From the NCBI GenBank assembly GCA_009844085.1, contig VYCF01000002.1:1-42942 (forward strand): DNA of 42,942 bases, read 5' to 3'. Positions within the stretch are counted from its first letter, which is position 1, and the number at the start of each line of letters is the position of its first letter. The translations under genes were made by a program, and so were the position numbers. A model generated the notes under the pieces. It was not told the DNA's origin, ran no database searches, and worked only from the letters and a program-made list of their open reading frames with translations. This stretch comes from Gammaproteobacteria bacterium (GTDB lineage: Bacteria > Pseudomonadota > Gammaproteobacteria > Pseudomonadales > Pseudohongiellaceae). Shown here in pieces: positions 24,533 through 32,645 of this stretch.

Positions 24533-25120
24533 ATGCAGCCAGTGACCGAAAAATCCAGCAAGACCGATAGAGAGAAATTCAGCCGCCGCTCGATGCTCGG
24601 GCTTGTCGGCGGCATGGTTGCCGCGCCCCGATTGCTGGCGCAGCCGCCGAACCGCATGCGGCCCCAGGCGGGCGATGAACTCGTATTCGACGAAGGTCCG
24701 CTGCAGGGAGAAGTCGTACGCCCCGGATTGCTCGAATTGAACGCCAGGCCGATTTCCGCCATGGCCCGCGACCCCGCCACCGGTGTTGTGCGAAACGGTT
24801 CGCGACTCAATCGGGTCATGCTCACGCGAATTGAAGCGCAGCGGCTGACGCCGCGCTTCCAGCCCAACGCGGCGGACGGCATCGTGGCGTATTCGGCGGT
24901 CTGCACGCATACCGGCTGCGATGTATTCAATTGGGACGAGGATCAATTGCGCATGGCCTGTCCCTGCCACGAATCCCAGTTCGACATCTACGATGGCGGG
25001 CGCGTGGTAGGCGGCCCCGCGCCGCGGCCGCTGGCCATGCTGCCGCTCGAAATCGTAGACGATACGGTACGGGTCGCCGGGCCGTTCCGCGGCCGGGTAG
25101 GGTTTCAACAAGCTTTTTAG
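24533..25120 (+). CDS. exported Rieske [2Fe-2S] protein
   Basis: A 195-residue protein. SRRSMLGLVGGMVAAPRLL (17-35) looks like a Tat signal. The Rieske cluster motifs are CTHTGC (124-129) and CPCHESQFD (143-151): ligands C124, H126, C143 and H146, with C129 and C145 available for the disulfide found in high-potential Rieske proteins. The domain is short and lacks the cytochrome bc1 transmembrane hinge, so this is a stand-alone redox carrier. The ATG at 24533 is preferred to an upstream TTG at 24506. The PQQ dehydrogenase gene begins 24 bp downstream on the same strand, so the Rieske protein may accept electrons from it. Confidence 0.9.
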   Translation: MQPVTEKSSKTDREKFSRRSMLGLVGGMVAAPRLLAQPPNRMRPQAGDELVFDEGPLQGEVVRPGLLELNARPISAMARDPATGVVRNGSRLNRVMLTRIEAQRLTPRFQPNAADGIVAYSAVCTHTGCDVFNWDEDQLRMACPCHESQFDIYDGGRVVGGPAPRPLAMLPLEIVDDTVRVAGPFRGRVGFQQAF

Positions 25121-25144
25121 CAAGCTTTCTGACAGAGGTCGATC

Positions 25145-26872
25145 ATGCTCGGATTCATTTCACGTTCGTTCGCTTGCGCTTTTGCGTCCATATTCGCTCT
25201 ATGGGGCCTGGCATCGGCCCAGGATGTGCCGCCATACAATCCGGTTACCGCCGAGCGCCTGTTGAACCCCGAGGCGGACAACTGGCTCATGTATCGCGGC
25301 ACTTACGACTCGCATGGCTATAGCGCGCTCGACCAGATCGACTCCGGCAATGTCGCCGAACTCGAACTCGTCTGGAGTTTCACCACCGGCCTGCGCGAAG
25401 GTCACCAGGCCCCTCCCGTGGTCAACGACGGTTACATGTATGTGACGACGCCGCAGAACCACGTCCTTGCGCTCAACGCCGTCACCGGCGAGTTGCTCTG
25501 GCGCTACGTGCGCTTTCTGCCCGACGACCTGCAACAGATGCATCCCACCAATCGCGGCGTCGCGCTTTACGGGGAGCGTGTCTACATGGCCACGGTCGAC
25601 GCCTACCTGGTGAGTCTTGACGCCTTGACCGGAGAAACGATCTGGGAAGTGCCGGTAGAGGACTACTACAACGGCTATTACATGACGCTCGCTCCGCTCG
25701 CGGCCGACGGCAAGATCATGGTCGGCGTCTCGGGCGGCGAATGGGGCATCCGCGGATTCGTATCGGCCTACGACGCCATGACCGGAGAAGAGGTCTGGAA
25801 GACCTATACCATCCCCGCGCCCGGCGAGCCGGGCTCCGAATCCTGGCCCGGCGATTCCTGGCAGACCGGAGGCGTGCCGGTCTGGATTACGGGCTCCTAC
25901 GACCCGGAACTGAATCTGACCTATTGGGGCACCGGCAACGGCGGTCCCTGGACCGGCGACACAAGACCCGGCGACAACCTGTACGCGACCTCGGTCATCG
26001 CTCTAGACGCGGCCACCGGGGAATTGCGCGCGCATCATCAATATCACTGGAACGATTCCTGGGACTGGGACGAGGTTTCCGCGCCGCTGCTGATCGACTT
26101 CGAACGCGAAGGGCGCGAAATCAGCGGCCTGGTGCATCCGGGCCGCAACGGCTACTTGTGGTTTCTCGAACGCGGCGCGGACTCGATCGGTTTCGTCGAC
26201 GCCGGGCCTTATGTCTACCAGGACGTGTTCACCGGTATCGACCCGGTTACCGGCCGGCCCGAATACGACATGAGCAGGAAGCCCGGCATCGATTTCGAGG
26301 TGGATTTCTGCCCTTCGCTCTGGGGCGGCAAGGACTGGCCGCCGGCCGCGTTCAATCCCGAATCGCGCCTGCTTTTCATTCCGGCCAACGAAAACGCCTG
26401 CTCCACCATGGCGGGCGAGGAAGTTCAATATAGTCCGGGCCGCACGTTCATCGGGCGCGGGCAGTCCGACAACGGCGGCTTTTTCCTGCGCGAAGGCGCC
26501 GAGCATCTGGGCGAGTTGCAGGCCTGGAACGTCGATACGGGGGAGGAAGTATGGACAACGACCTTCGCCAGCCATAACTGGGGTCCGGTGCTTGCCACCG
26601 CCGGCAACCTGGTTTTCATGGGCGGCACGAACGACCGCTATTTCCGCGCCTTCGACGCGAGCACCGGTGAAATTCTCTGGCGCTATCCGACAAGTTCGGG
26701 AATCACCGGAGTGCCCACGGCGTTCGCCGTCGACGGCAGGCAATACATCGCCGTGCAAAGCGGCTGGGGCGTCGACGCCCAACGCCAGCAGAACATGATC
26801 GACATGGTGCGGGGCACTGATTTCCATGTGCCGCAGGGCGGTTCCGTCTGGGTGTTCGCCTTGCCCGAGTAG
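25145..26872 (+). CDS. PQQ-dependent alcohol dehydrogenase-type quinoprotein
   Basis: A 575-residue eight-bladed beta-propeller quinoprotein with a signal peptide ending ASAQD (about residues 22-27). Repeated blade motifs with conserved Trp (TGELLWRY, TGETIWEV, TGEEVWKT, TGEEVWTT, TGEILWRY) are visible. The catalytic region is NDSWDWDEV: D307 fits the catalytic Asp, and D309 two residues later corresponds to the extra Asp of lanthanide-dependent XoxF-type enzymes; calcium enzymes usually have another residue there. The vicinal Cys-Cys disulfide common in this family is not present (Gln131-Met132 at that place). There is no C-terminal haem domain. It likely oxidises an alcohol in the periplasm, perhaps passing electrons to the adjacent Rieske protein. 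No PQQ synthesis genes are in the window. Confidence 0.9.
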   Translation: MLGFISRSFACAFASIFALWGLASAQDVPPYNPVTAERLLNPEADNWLMYRGTYDSHGYSALDQIDSGNVAELELVWSFTTGLREGHQAPPVVNDGYMYVTTPQNHVLALNAVTGELLWRYVRFLPDDLQQMHPTNRGVALYGERVYMATVDAYLVSLDALTGETIWEVPVEDYYNGYYMTLAPLAADGKIMVGVSGGEWGIRGFVSAYDAMTGEEVWKTYTIPAPGEPGSESWPGDSWQTGGVPVWITGSYDPELNLTYWGTGNGGPWTGDTRPGDNLYATSVIALDAATGELRAHHQYHWNDSWDWDEVSAPLLIDFEREGREISGLVHPGRNGYLWFLERGADSIGFVDAGPYVYQDVFTGIDPVTGRPEYDMSRKPGIDFEVDFCPSLWGGKDWPPAAFNPESRLLFIPANENACSTMAGEEVQYSPGRTFIGRGQSDNGGFFLREGAEHLGELQAWNVDTGEEVWTTTFASHNWGPVLATAGNLVFMGGTNDRYFRAFDASTGEILWRYPTSSGITGVPTAFAVDGRQYIAVQSGWGVDAQRQQNMIDMVRGTDFHVPQGGSVWVFALPE

Positions 26873-26895
26873 AAAGCCGGCTCCGGGCGGCAAGT

Positions 26896-27834
26896 TCAGC
26901 CGATCAGCGGGGCGGATTGTTCGATCAGGCGCTTGCCGGCGCGAGTGGCGCAGTCGGCCAGGGGTTCGATCCAGCGCTGGTCGTGAAACGCCACCCGGTA
27001 CACGAGGCCGATGCGCCGTTTCGGCTCCGGTTTCGCCAGCCGCAGAAAATGCAGGCCCGGCGAGGCCGCGCGCTCGGAGGCTACCGCGGTTTCGGGGATC
27101 AGGGTAAGGCCGGCGTCGACTCCCGCCAGACGCGCCACGCTGCCAAGCGATTCCAGGCTGCGATGCACGCCTTCCATTGTGCCCATCGAGCAGGCGCCCA
27201 ATACCTGGTCCCCCAGGCAATGGCCTTCGTTCAGACAGAGCAGGGGGCCGAGATCGGATTTGGCGAGGTTCTCGGCTTTCAGGTCTTCCGAGAGTTCGCG
27301 AAACGCGGCAAGCCTGGACGAACTGCCCGCCAGCAGCAATGGGTCTTCGAAAAGATCCCGCTCGGTCAATTCGAGCATTCCTATGGGAAGGGAGATGATC
27401 GCCGCGTCGATATGCCCGCCGAGCAACCTGTTCAACAATTGCTGACTTGTGGCCTCGTATACGGCGATGTCGATCCGGTCTTCAAGGTTCGACAATTCCT
27501 CTTTCAGTCCGGGAATGAGGTAGGGCGCCAGGGTTGAAACGATTCCCAGGGCGATATTGAAAGGGCCCTTATTGAACAGCTTGCCCTTGGTTTCCAGCAG
27601 CAGCGCCTCGTCAAGCACCCGCAAGGCCTGCTCGTGTATCTCCCGGCCGAGCGTGGTAAGAACGACGCCATGGCTGTCGCGCTCGAACAAGGGCCATCCC
27701 AGATTGGTTTCGAGTTCGCGCACTTGCAGGGACAGCGCCGGCTGGGAAACGAAAACGGCCTCCGCCGCGCGCGCGAACGAACCGTGCTCAACTACAGCCT
27801 TGAAATAGCGTAGCTGTCGCAAAGTTACAGGCAT
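26896..27834 (-). CDS. OxyR-like LysR-family regulator
   Basis: A 312-residue LysR regulator with an N-terminal winged helix (residues 1-60: LRQLRYFKAVVEHGSFARAAEAVFVSQPALS in part) and a two-lobed sensor domain. The motif NEGHCLGDQVLGAC (202-215) matches the OxyR peroxide sensor, with both redox cysteines, C206 and C215, nine residues apart as in E. coli C199 and C208. The family activates peroxide-defence genes once the disulfide forms. The start at 27834 was chosen by the LysR N-terminus; the longer frame adds 42 non-family residues. The di-haem peroxidase gene lies upstream on the same strand, a plausible target. The gene converges with the PQQ dehydrogenase gene, 23 bp apart. Confidence 0.88.
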   Translation of the reverse strand: MPVTLRQLRYFKAVVEHGSFARAAEAVFVSQPALSLQVRELETNLGWPLFERDSHGVVLTTLGREIHEQALRVLDEALLLETKGKLFNKGPFNIALGIVSTLAPYLIPGLKEELSNLEDRIDIAVYEATSQQLLNRLLGGHIDAAIISLPIGMLELTERDLFEDPLLLAGSSSRLAAFRELSEDLKAENLAKSDLGPLLCLNEGHCLGDQVLGACSMGTMEGVHRSLESLGSVARLAGVDAGLTLIPETAVASERAASPGLHFLRLAKPEPKRRIGLVYRVAFHDQRWIEPLADCATRAGKRLIEQSAPLIG

Positions 27835-28160
27835 TAATTGGACTCGCGGGAATCTGCCAAAGCCATGGCGGCATTGTCGCATTTTTCCGTCGGTCAGAGG
27901 AAATGCGCACGGAGGATAAGCCGCGGGAGCGGATACTGTGAACAGCATCCGCTCCCGCAAAATCCCGATCGTTCGGGTTTGTCTGTCTGGTTCTTCCGCC
28001 AGACATCTTCGCTAGCGTCCTTCCAACCTTAAGATTTCTTGTGATGGGCTGACCAACTAACGACGATGACAGGTTGACGCAATTCGGAATGTCAATCCAA
28101 TACCGTTTTTTTTGTCTGGCGATAAGAAAAATTTAAGAGCGGGCTGGGCATGCCCAGCCC
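27835..28160. other. intergenic region between OxyR-like and peroxidase genes
   Basis: No protein gene is convincing in these 326 bases. The region holds a strong hairpin at 27923-27958, a shorter hairpin CCCGATCGTTCGGG at 27964-27977, several homopolymer runs and AT-rich stretches (for example 28107-28135), and the start of the compound palindrome at 28141. It is downstream of the peroxidase gene and upstream of the regulator gene, so it should hold a terminator and a promoter. Confidence 0.6.
27923..27958. terminator. strong hairpin upstream of the OxyR-like gene
   Basis: GCGGGAGCGGAT (27923-27934) and ATCCGCTCCCGC (27947-27958) are a perfect 12-bp inverted repeat; the loop contains CTGT-GA-ACAG, extending the stem by four pairs. 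It is followed by AAAAT on the plus strand. The position, about 90 bases before the regulator start, fits either a terminator for transcripts from the peroxidase gene or a leader structure of the regulator mRNA. Confidence 0.5.
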
Positions 28161-28189
28161 CTACTGTAGGGGCGAGGCATGCCTCGCCC
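28141..28189. repeat. compound palindromic repeat at the end of the peroxidase gene
   Basis: Two perfect 20-bp palindromes, GGGCTGGGCATGCCCAGCCC (28141-28160) and GGGCGAGGCATGCCTCGCCC (28170-28189), are joined by a link that is itself an inverted repeat (GCCCCTAC-T-GTAGGGGC, 28157-28173). Similar GGCATGCC palindromes are common intergenic repeats in gammaproteobacteria. The peroxidase reading frame runs through the right palindrome and stops in the link (TAG, 28161-28163). Confidence 0.75.
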
Positions 28190-29408
28190 GTGCCTCAAGT
28201 GTGTGCAGGAATGCTTCGAGTTGCCGCATTTGCCGGCTCGAAAGACCGAGCGGCTTGGCCTCGTTGTGGCCCACCATGGCTGTCGGCGCTTCGTTGTAAT
28301 GGAGCATGACTTCTTCCAATGTCGCAATCTGCCCGGTATGCATGTAGGGCGCCGTCAGCGTGACATTGCGCAGTCCCGGGGTCTTGTGCGCTCCGGCCAG
28401 TTCGTTGTCGTCCCTGGCGAAGCGCAGTTCCGCGCATTCAGCGGGCGCTGAGTCGCTGAACTCGCCAAGACAGTTGAAGGGGTCCTCGCGCGCCAGCCGC
28501 ACGCCGTCGAAACGGCCGAGCGAAGGCAATTTTCCGAATACCGGCAGGATGCCGGTATTGTGGAAATCGTGATTGGTGAACAGCGGGCCGTTATGGCAGT
28601 TGATGCATTGCGCCTCGCCGATGAACAAGTCGAGGCCGGCAATTTCCTCCCGGCTGAGCGTACCCTCCTGGCGGGCGGCGCCGTCCCCCGCCACGGCATC
28701 GGCGTAGTCGTCGAAGCGGGATCTTTCCGGCAGCAATTTGCGCTGATACGCCGCAAGCGCCTTGCCGGCATTGGCGAAAGCGGTCGAAATCTCGAATCTC
28801 AACTCGGGGTCGAGCGTACGCCAGGCTTCCCGCTCGGAATCACCGCCGAGAGGCGAAGCGGAATCCGGCAGATGCGTCGGATCGGGCATGGCGCTGAAGA
28901 CTTCCTCGTACAAGGCCTTGTATTCGGGGTCGGTGGCCAGCAGGCGGACGATCGCGGAGCGGCCGGCGCCTTGCTCGAAATGCGTCTCGAGGGGCGTCAG
29001 GGCCTGGGCCCATTGACTGTCGCGGCGTCCGTCCCAATAGAACCACGGGCTATAGGCGGCGCCAAGCAGTCCGGGCGTGTGCCGCCGGCCCGGGCCGGTT
29101 CCCAAGGCGATCGGCAGGCCATCGGTAAACGCGAGTTCCGGACGATGACAACTCGCGCAGGATACGGCGCCATTGGCGCTCAGTCGCAAGTCGAAAAAAA
29201 GCCGTTGACCGAGCCTTGCCGCCCGTTCGTCGTCGGCGGCCGCGTTGCTCGGGTCGGGTTGCAGCGGCGTCAGGGCGCTTAGCGAAAGCGATGCGATCAG
29301 CGCGGCTTCGGACTCGTTCCAGCGCTCGGGCAGGGAGGCAGGCGCCAGCAGCCAGATCAGGATAGCGGCCGCGGGTAATGCGAAAATCGCGAGCGCGCGC
29401 TTATTCAC
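28161..29408 (-). CDS. di-haem cytochrome c peroxidase/MauG-family protein
   Basis: A 415-residue exported protein with an N-terminal membrane or signal segment (ALAIFALPAAAILIWLLAPA). Two haem-binding CxxCH motifs are present: CASCH (84-88, N-terminal domain) and CINCH (268-272, C-terminal domain). The motifs LGQRLFFD, ALTPLETH and LRNVTLTAPYMHTG are those of the bacterial di-haem peroxidase family, which reduces hydrogen peroxide or modifies proteins in the periplasm. The stop of the FixH-like gene overlaps the start (ATGA at 29405-29408), so they share an operon. The last nine residues (RARHASPLQ) come from the compound palindrome, which indicates the repeat replaced the natural end of the gene. 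Confidence 0.9.
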   Translation of the reverse strand: MNKRALAIFALPAAAILIWLLAPASLPERWNESEAALIASLSLSALTPLQPDPSNAAADDERAARLGQRLFFDLRLSANGAVSCASCHRPELAFTDGLPIALGTGPGRRHTPGLLGAAYSPWFYWDGRRDSQWAQALTPLETHFEQGAGRSAIVRLLATDPEYKALYEEVFSAMPDPTHLPDSASPLGGDSEREAWRTLDPELRFEISTAFANAGKALAAYQRKLLPERSRFDDYADAVAGDGAARQEGTLSREEIAGLDLFIGEAQCINCHNGPLFTNHDFHNTGILPVFGKLPSLGRFDGVRLAREDPFNCLGEFSDSAPAECAELRFARDDNELAGAHKTPGLRNVTLTAPYMHTGQIATLEEVMLHYNEAPTAMVGHNEAKPLGLSSRQMRQLEAFLHTLEARARHASPLQ

Positions 29409-29803
29409 AATTCGAATTCGAGGCTGGCGCCGTCGGCGTCCTCTCCCAGCCTGATGCCGAATTCGATCAGCCAGCGGCCCGGCATGTGGAAACGGAGGCC
29501 TTGCAGCAGATAGACGCCGGGCTCAAGCTCGTCGGTCACTTCAGGCAGGGTAGGCAAGCCATGATCGTGTTCCGGCATGCCGCCCTGTACTTCGAAGCGG
29601 GCGCCTGTGACAGGCGCGCCGGCGCCATCGGTCAAGCGCAGCCGCCAATCGTGCATGCGATTTATTTCCAGGGGCGACAGTTCGCTGCTGATCGCAAGAA
29701 GCTTGCCGCCCTCGGTGATCACTGTGAAATCGGTCTGCGCTTCGTTCCAGGCAAGCGCAGGCGCAAACAGGAGCGCAAGCGCCAGCGGCAATCGGCTAGG
29801 CAC
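29405..29803 (-). CDS. exported FixH/YtkA-like small protein
   Basis: A 132-residue protein with a signal peptide (PSRLPLALALLFAPALA) and an Ig-like beta-sandwich resembling YtkA/FixH domains: MHDWRLRLTDGAGAPVTGARF, a central GMPEHDHGLPTLPEV (His-rich, a possible copper or other metal site) and YLLQGLRFHMPGRWLIEF. Proteins of this kind occur next to copper or cytochrome c genes. It overlaps the peroxidase start by four bases and may assist its maturation or metal supply; the role is inferred from context. Confidence 0.75.
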   Translation of the reverse strand: MPSRLPLALALLFAPALAWNEAQTDFTVITEGGKLLAISSELSPLEINRMHDWRLRLTDGAGAPVTGARFEVQGGMPEHDHGLPTLPEVTDELEPGVYLLQGLRFHMPGRWLIEFGIRLGEDADGASLEFEL

Positions 29804-30167
29804 TGGAATACGCCACCATCTCGAACAAGCCCATGATCATGCGCTGATGATCGAAAATCTGATCGAAAGGTATTTCAAGCTGATCCGGATGCATTCGCGG
29901 ATCCTCCCTGACCTTCTTCATGCCGGCATCCCGGATTTCCTTCGACTCCCAGACGATCCAGGAAAAGCAGACGGTTTCGTTCTCCTGCAATTCCACCGCG
30001 CGGGGGAATGACGTCTGTTTTCCGTAAGGCACGTCGACGCCCCAGCTATCGACATATTCGAGCGCTCCGTGTTCCAGGAAAACCTTGGCTGCCTTGCGCG
30101 CGACGTTGAAGAAGGCGTCCTTGTTTTCGTTGGGGACCGGGGTGATAAATCCGTCTACAAATTTCAT
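29796..30167 (-). CDS. DUF1428 family protein
   Basis: A 123-residue protein recognised as DUF1428 from KFVDGFITPVPNENKDAF, GALEYVDSWGVDVPYGKQTSFPRAV (in part), CFSWIVWESKEIRDAG and MGLFEMVAY. It has the ferredoxin-like fold of monooxygenase-type dimeric proteins; no activity is known. The start at 30167 has GAGGAA upstream. The gene precedes the FixH-like gene with an 8-base overlap of reading frames, so it may be the first gene of a three-gene unit ending with the di-haem peroxidase. Confidence 0.85.
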   Translation of the reverse strand: MKFVDGFITPVPNENKDAFFNVARKAAKVFLEHGALEYVDSWGVDVPYGKQTSFPRAVELQENETVCFSWIVWESKEIRDAGMKKVREDPRMHPDQLEIPFDQIFDHQRMIMGLFEMVAYSSA

Positions 30168-30388
30168 AGTGTGTTCCTCTGTGGTTTCTGTTGGGCCGCG
30201 CATGCCGTCCCGGGCGCCGACGGCGTCTGATTTTGCCTTGATCTTTGCATGCGAGCAATGCGTCCGCTCGCGGGATTTACGCCGGAAGGACTTTTTTCGC
30301 CGAAAACTTGTCGTAACGGAGATTGCCGCCTATGCTTTTTTCGACCGCTGAACAACGGCCCCTCGCTCGGGGCGGCAGGAGAATCGTC

Positions 30389-30784
30389 ATGAGGGATCGA
30401 ATCGTCCAAATCACCGGTATCGTGGGATCCGCGGCGGCGGTGCTGGCGATTTTTCTCGGGTCGATGAATTTCATGTTCGGCGGCCTGAGGGACGACATTC
30501 GGACGCTGCGGCAAGATATGGATGCCGGGTTCTCGGAAGTCCGGGCCGAAATCCGGGTGCTGCGGCAAGATATGAATGCCGAATTCGATTCGTTCCGGCA
30601 GGAATCGTACGCCGAGTTTGGCGCCATACGGATGGAACACAACCGGGATTTCGAAAGCCTGCGTCAGCAACTGGCCGAGTTTTACCGGGAGTTTTCCGAA
30701 TTCAGGACAGACTTCGGTGAAAGAATGACCCGGGTTGAGACCTTGATCGTGGAAGAACTTCAGCGGCCTGAAGGCAACCGGTAG
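30389..30784 (+). CDS. membrane-anchored coiled-coil protein
   Basis: A 131-residue protein with one N-terminal membrane segment (IVQITGIVGSAAAVLAIFLGSMNF, in part residues 5-28) and a long heptad-patterned helix rich in Arg, Asp, Glu and Phe. Two near-repeats are visible (RTLRQDMDAGFSEV and RVLRQDMNAEFDSF). The start at 30389 has AGGAG at 30377-30381; the frame could extend to 30323. The coil is predicted to lie in the cytoplasm or periplasm and to oligomerise. No family is recognised, and there is no clear functional partner. Confidence 0.65.
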   Translation: MRDRIVQITGIVGSAAAVLAIFLGSMNFMFGGLRDDIRTLRQDMDAGFSEVRAEIRVLRQDMNAEFDSFRQESYAEFGAIRMEHNRDFESLRQQLAEFYREFSEFRTDFGERMTRVETLIVEELQRPEGNR

Positions 30785-30829
30785 CGGAATTCGCCTAGTG
30801 CGGCCGGGTCAATTTGTACGATAGGCCGC

Positions 30830-31834
30830 CTAGGCCACGACCAGCGCCGGCAAACGTTCGATGAACCAATAGGTGGCGATGGCGCCGAGACCGTAGGCCA
30901 GGCCCCGTTCAACGCTGAACATCATGCTCCTGCCGGCGCGCTGGATGGCGTAATACGCCGCGAGCAACACGCAGATGAAGCCCACCTGGCCGAGCTCGAC
31001 GCCGATATTGAAAAACAGCAAGGCGAGCGGGATGTCGGCGTCGCTCAGTCCCAGTTCCCCCAGGGCGCCGGCGAATCCGAAGCCGTGCAACAGGCCGAAC
31101 GCGAAGGCTACGAGCCAGGGTCGGCGATGAACCAGGGTCATTTCGCCGCGCTGGCCCATGATGATTTCGCGCGCCAGAAAGGCGATGGACAGGGCAATCA
31201 GCACTTCTATGGGCGCGCCGGGCACGGGGAAGACGCCGAGCACGGCGAAAGCCAGGGTGATGCTATGGGCGATGGTGAACGAGGTAACTGTCTGCACGAG
31301 TTTCCAGAAGCCCTGCATGAGCAGGAGCAGGCCGAGCACGAACAGCAGGTGATCGATGCCGAACAGGATGTGTTCGGCGCCGATGATGAGATAGCGCCCG
31401 GCCAGGGTGGTCCAGGAGCCGGCGCCGGCCTTGAGTTCAGTTAGCGGAACTTCGATTTCGGCGCCGTCGCCGGGTACGTATGCGGTTGCCCCGTCGCCTT
31501 CGAGCCAGTTTGCGATGACCAATACGCCGGCGAGGCCCCAGGGAAATACCAGGCTGTCGTCGACGTTCAATTGCGGCTCGCAGGAGAAGCGATAGGCGAA
31601 TGGGGCGGGCGGCAACCCCGTGCAGCGATCGGGCAGGATGCGTTCGATATTGAAGAGCGGCGGCACCTGGGCGTCGACTACCGAAAGCCGGTACGAGCCC
31701 GGTTCGGATTCCTGCACGATGACGCGGGCCACGCCGGTGATATTGATGTCATGGGCGAGGGCGGGCAGGGCCGGCACTAACGGCAAAGCGCAAAAAAGCA
31801 TGCAAAACAGCAACTTGCGCACCAGGTCAGTCAT
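30830..31834 (-). CDS. HupE/UreJ-like membrane protein
   Basis: A 334-residue membrane protein with a signal segment (LLFCMLFCALPLVPALPALAHD) and a periplasmic N-terminal part (about 25-150), followed by six or so membrane helices. The helical half carries HupE/UreJ-type signatures: HILFGIDHLLFVLGLLLL, SFTIAHSITL, PIEVLIALSIAFLARE and LLHGFGFAGAL. Such proteins are thought to transport nickel or cobalt, but this variant with an extra N-terminal domain is found beside peptidyl-prolyl isomerase genes and its cargo is unknown. ATG at 31834 overlaps the isomerase stop by eight bases. Confidence 0.8.
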   Translation of the reverse strand: MTDLVRKLLFCMLFCALPLVPALPALAHDINITGVARVIVQESEPGSYRLSVVDAQVPPLFNIERILPDRCTGLPPAPFAYRFSCEPQLNVDDSLVFPWGLAGVLVIANWLEGDGATAYVPGDGAEIEVPLTELKAGAGSWTTLAGRYLIIGAEHILFGIDHLLFVLGLLLLMQGFWKLVQTVTSFTIAHSITLAFAVLGVFPVPGAPIEVLIALSIAFLAREIIMGQRGEMTLVHRRPWLVAFAFGLLHGFGFAGALGELGLSDADIPLALLFFNIGVELGQVGFICVLLAAYYAIQRAGRSMMFSVERGLAYGLGAIATYWFIERLPALVVA

Positions 31835-32645
31835 TGATGACGATGACATAGTCGTCCCAGAGCCGGTCGACTTCGATTTGCAGGAGCCTGTCTTCCTCGG
31901 TGGCGATCCAGTCGAGCCGCACGCGCTCGACGATTTCCTCGAAATCGGCCAGTTCCGCTTCCTCGCGCTCAAGCACCCGCAGCCAATGCTGGCCGCGATT
32001 GCTGACATAAGGCCCGACCCATTCGTCGATCTGCGCCGCGAATACCCGTTCCGAGAATTCGTCGCTGAATATGTTCGAAAGGTCGAGACGATTTACCTGC
32101 GGCAGGGGCGAGTCGGTGCCGGGCTCGAGCGCCAGTATTTCTTCCGGTTCGCCGCCGGCTGCAAGCAGGGCGAGGGCCTCCTCCGCAGGATCGTCGGGAG
32201 TATCGAACACGAGTTCGACGACGTCGACGGTTTCCAGCGTGGTGTAACGATCTCGATTGGCCTCGTAGTATGCGCGCAATTCGGCTTCGTCCGGCTGGAT
32301 TACGCCGCCGGAGAGCACATGGCGCATTTTCTGCGCGAGCATGTCGTGGATGCGCGCGTCGTTGTCGAGATCGAGCCTGACCGCTTCGCGGACCAGGATC
32401 TGCTCCTCGATGTAAAGCGCGGTGATCTGATCCCGTTCTTCCTGGGTCAATTCCCTGCCCGTCGACAGTTCCTGCATGAAAATGCGGGCGTCGATATCCT
32501 GCTGCCTGACTTCGAGCAATTCGCCGCCGCCGAGACTGGAGACGCCGTATACGCCGAACAGCAAGACTGCCAGCGCGACGAAATGCGTCATCGGCTCATG
32601 CAGCAGCTTTTTCAAGGTCGATGGATCGGGATTGTTTTCCGTCAT
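31827..32645 (-). CDS. membrane-anchored peptidyl-prolyl isomerase, PpiC/parvulin type
   Basis: A 272-residue protein with one N-terminal membrane helix (HFVALAVLLFGVYGVSSL, about 21-38), then an alpha-helical chaperone region (DIDARIFMQELSTGRELTQEERDQI) and a parvulin-like part with YYEANRDRYTTLETVDVVELVF and EWVGPYVSNRGQHWLRVLE (parts quoted). This is the layout of SurA/PpiC-like folding helpers of the cell envelope. It is coupled to the downstream HupE-like gene by an 8-base overlap, so it probably helps fold that protein's periplasmic domain or a common client. Confidence 0.85.
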   Translation of the reverse strand: MTENNPDPSTLKKLLHEPMTHFVALAVLLFGVYGVSSLGGGELLEVRQQDIDARIFMQELSTGRELTQEERDQITALYIEEQILVREAVRLDLDNDARIHDMLAQKMRHVLSGGVIQPDEAELRAYYEANRDRYTTLETVDVVELVFDTPDDPAEEALALLAAGGEPEEILALEPGTDSPLPQVNRLDLSNIFSDEFSERVFAAQIDEWVGPYVSNRGQHWLRVLEREEAELADFEEIVERVRLDWIATEEDRLLQIEVDRLWDDYVIVIND

